From positions 1,265,986-1,329,985 of the forward strand of contig QAOA01001436.1 in NCBI GenBank assembly GCA_003255065.1: 64,000 nt of DNA, given 5' to 3'. Shown in pieces: positions 61,721 to 64,000 of the stretch. Position 1 is the stretch's first letter. Each line of letters starts with the position of its first letter. The notes beneath the pieces were generated by a model that saw only the letters and a program-made list of their open reading frames with translations, searched no databases and was not told where the DNA came from. The DNA comes from Cercis canadensis. Taxonomy: Eukaryota > Streptophyta > Magnoliopsida > Fabales > Fabaceae. Position numbers and translations under genes: made by a program.

Positions 61721-64000
61721 ACTCGGATATTTTTCTTTGGTTTCACTGTATCTGAGCTGGGACCCTGTTTCGGTTCTTCCTTGTATCTGACTCGGATATT
61801 TTTCTTTGGTTTCACCGTGTCTGACCTGGGACCCTGTTTCGGTTCGTCCTTATATCTAACTCGGATATTTTTCTTGGGGTTCACTATATTTGGGAAGGGT
61901 TTTTTCCTAAAGGGTCAATGTATCTAGCCCGGCACCCTGTTTCGAGTCGTCCTTGTATTTGACTTGGTTAATTTTCTTGGGTTTCACTGTATCTGGGATG
62001 GTCTTATTTTCTGATGCGTCATTGAATGTGGCCTGAGACCCTGTTTCGGTTCTTCCATCTATCTGACTCAGATATTTTTTTTTGGTTCACTGTATCTGAC
62101 CTGGGACCCAGTTTCGTTTCGTCCTTGTATCTAACTCGGATATTTTTCTTTAGTTTCACTGTATCTGACCTGGGACCCTGTTTCAGTTCGTCCTTGTATC
62201 TGACTCGGATATTTTTCTTCGGTTTCACTGTATCTGAACTGGGACCCTGTTTCGGTTCGTCCCTTTATCTAACTCGGATATTTTTCTTGGGTTTTACTGT
62301 ATTTGGGAAAGGTTTATTTCCTAGAGGGACAATGTATCTGGCCCGGGACCCTGTTTCAAGTTGTCCCTGTCTCTGACTCAGAAAATTTTCTTGGGTTTCA
62401 CTGTATCTGGGAAGGTACTGTTTCCTAGTGGATCATTGAATCTGGCCCGAGACCCTGTTTCGGTTAGTCCCTCTATCTGACTCAGATATTTTTCTTTGGT
62501 TTCACTGTATCTGACCTGGGACCCTGTTTCGATTCATCCCTGTATCTGACTCGGATTTTTTTCTTAGGTTCCACTGTATCTAGACAGGGACCATGTTTCA
62601 GGTCGTCCTTGTATCTGACTCGGATATTTTTCATGGGTTTCACTGTATTTGGGAAAGGAATGTTTCCTGCTGGGTCATTTTATCTGGCTCGTGACTCTGT
62701 TTCGGTTTGTCCCTCTATCTGACTCAGATATTTTTCTTGGGTTTCTCTGTAGTTGGGAAGGGGCTGTTTCCCGTTGGGCCATTGTATCTGGCCTGTGACC
62801 CTGTTTCGTGTTGTCCCTGTATTTGGCTCGGATATTTTTCTTTGGTTTCACTGTATCTGACCTGGGACCCTGTTTCGGTTCGTCCTTGTATCTGACTCGG
62901 ATATTTTTCTTTGGTTTCACCGTGTCTGACCTGGGAACCTATTTCGGTTCGTCCCTATATCTAACTCGGATATTTTTCTTGGGGTTCACTATATTTGGGA
63001 AGGGGTTTTTTCCTAGAGGGTCAATGTATCTAGCCCGGCACCCTGTTTCGAGTCGTCCCTGTATTTGATTCGGATAATTTTCTTGGGATTCACTGTATCT
63101 GGGATGGTCCTATTTCCTGGTGGGTCATTGAATCTAGCCTGGGACCCTGTTTCGGTTCTTACATCTATCTGACTTAGATATTTTTTTTTTGGTTCACTTT
63201 ATCTGACCTGGGACCCAGTTTCGTTTCGTCCTTGTATCTGACTCGGATATTTTTCTTTAGTTTGACTTTATCTGACCTGGAACCCTATTTCAGTTCGTCC
63301 TTGTATCTGACTCAGATATTTTTCTTCGGTTTCACTGTATCTGAACTGGGACCCTGTTTCGGTTCGTCCCTATATTTAACTCGGAAATTTTTCTTGGGTT
63401 TTACTGTATTTGGGAAGGGGTTGTTTCCTAGAGAGACAATGTATCTGGCCCGGGACCCTGTTTCGAGTTTTTCCTGTCTCTTACTCGGATAATTTTCTTG
63501 GGGTTCACTGTATCTGGGAAGGTACTGTTTCCTAGTGGATCAATGAATCTGGCTCGAGACACTGTGTCGATTAGTCCCTCTATCTGACTCAGATATTTTT
63601 CTTTGGTTTCACTGTATCTGACCTGGGACCTTGTTTCGGTTCGTCCCTATATCTGACTCGGATTTTTTTCTTAGGTTCCACTGTATCTGGACAGGGACCA
63701 TGTTTCCGGTCGTCCTTCTATCTGACTCGGATACTTTTCATGGGTTTCACTGTATTTGGGAAGGGACTATTTCCTGCTGGGTCATTTTATCTGGCCCGTG
63801 ACCCTGTTTCTGTTTGTCCCTCTATCTGACTCAGAAATTTTTCTTGGATTTCTCTGTAGTTGGGAAGGGACTATTTCCCGTTGGGCCATTGTATCTGGCC
63901 TGTCACCCTGTTTCGTGTTGTCCCTGTATCTGGCTCGAATATTTTTCTTTGATTTCACTGTATCTGACCTGGGACCCTGTTTCGGTTCGTCCTTGTATCT
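61700..64000 (+). repeat. Tandem duplication, period about 1,107 bp
   Basis: About two copies reach the window end. Markers are CACCGTGTCTG at 61813 and 62919, CTGTTTCGGTTCTT at 62041 and 63148, and GGACAATGTATCTGG near 62328 and 63435. A related copy lies near 56080-57000. The first 2.4 kb of the window carries the same variant set (for example the long T run after GACTTAGATA near 33 and 1531), so the window ends in the same repeat subtype with which it begins. Confidence 0.78.

Larger units (their letters stand above)
43273..64000 (+). repeat. Satellite array, right segment (69/104-bp units)
   Basis: The same satellite resumes at the base after the foldback insertion, in the same orientation and repeat phase: the interrupted c half-unit continues with AGTGTCAATG. 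It reaches the right window edge, so the true end is not seen. It is organised like the left segment but contains two larger block duplications, one linking 43.4-46.9 kb with 49.9-52.2 kb and one of about 6 kb filling 52.2-64 kb. No gene, RNA gene or other mobile element was recognised in it. Confidence 0.97.
58200..64000 (+). repeat. About 6-kb block, copy 2 (cut by window end)
   Basis: Second copy of the block at 52.2-58.1 kb, in the same order and orientation. A third partial relative of the block start lies at 61114-61690: the run at 61504 nearly matches those at 52489 (9,015 bp away) and 58536 (2,968 bp away). The end is not seen. Confidence 0.7.

Noticed and set aside
1..64000. CRISPR array
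   Set aside because: Units are contiguous half-units with no unique spacers between constant repeats, and no cas-like genes are present.
1..64000. CENP-B box in the satellite
   Set aside because: The TTCG and CCCG cores occur, but not with the spacing of the known box pattern, on either strand.

Overview
This 64-kb window is almost entirely one head-to-tail satellite DNA array, interrupted once by a 370-bp foldback (MITE-like) insertion at 42903-43272. I see no protein-coding gene, tRNA, rRNA, CRISPR or bacterial operon. The organism is a eukaryote. A flowering plant is my best guess, because the insertion has 17-bp perfect terminal inverted repeats, long inverted-repeat arms and an exact 9-bp target duplication, which is the pattern of plant Mutator-like MITEs. 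That is inference: the satellite itself does not match any named family I can recall. A centromeric, pericentromeric, knob-like or subtelomeric location is plausible but cannot be read from the sequence.

The array is built from half-units of 34-35 bp that mostly start TATCTG or TATTTG. Type a (34 bp) is T-rich and ends GGTTTCACTG. Type b (35 bp) carries GACCCTGTTTCG. Type c (35 bp) carries GGGAAGGG then GTTTCC. They combine as a-b (69 bp) or a-c-b (104 bp). These are arranged in a higher-order repeat whose fullest clean example, 12190-12881, is 692 bp: 20 half-units with four distinguishable c flavours in fixed order. Elsewhere the higher-order unit is longer or shorter by whole 69- or 104-bp steps.

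On top of this lie nested, apparently recent tandem and segmental duplications: 1,626 bp near 15.0-17.6 kb; 1,314 bp at 17.9-20.3 kb and again at 43.4-46.0 kb; 1,521 bp at 30.3-32.8 kb; a 345-bp triplication at 32.7-33.6 kb; 640 bp at 37.5-38.7 kb; blocks 3.35-3.6 kb apart at 35.4-41.0 kb; a copy of 43.4-46.9 kb at 49.9-52.2 kb; a roughly 6-kb block duplicated across 52.2-64 kb; and 1,107 bp at 61.7-64 kb. All copies I examined have the same orientation. A single N at 14991 sits on a broken repeat phase and probably marks an assembly gap.

The many open reading frames on both strands are a by-product of the 69-bp period (23 codons). They start mostly at TTG or GTG, end wherever a 104-bp unit shifts the frame, and show no gene structure, so none is annotated as a CDS. 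The foldback element inserted after the host repeat had been copied, because paralogous sites near 20.7, 29.6, 34.6 and 49.8 kb are empty.
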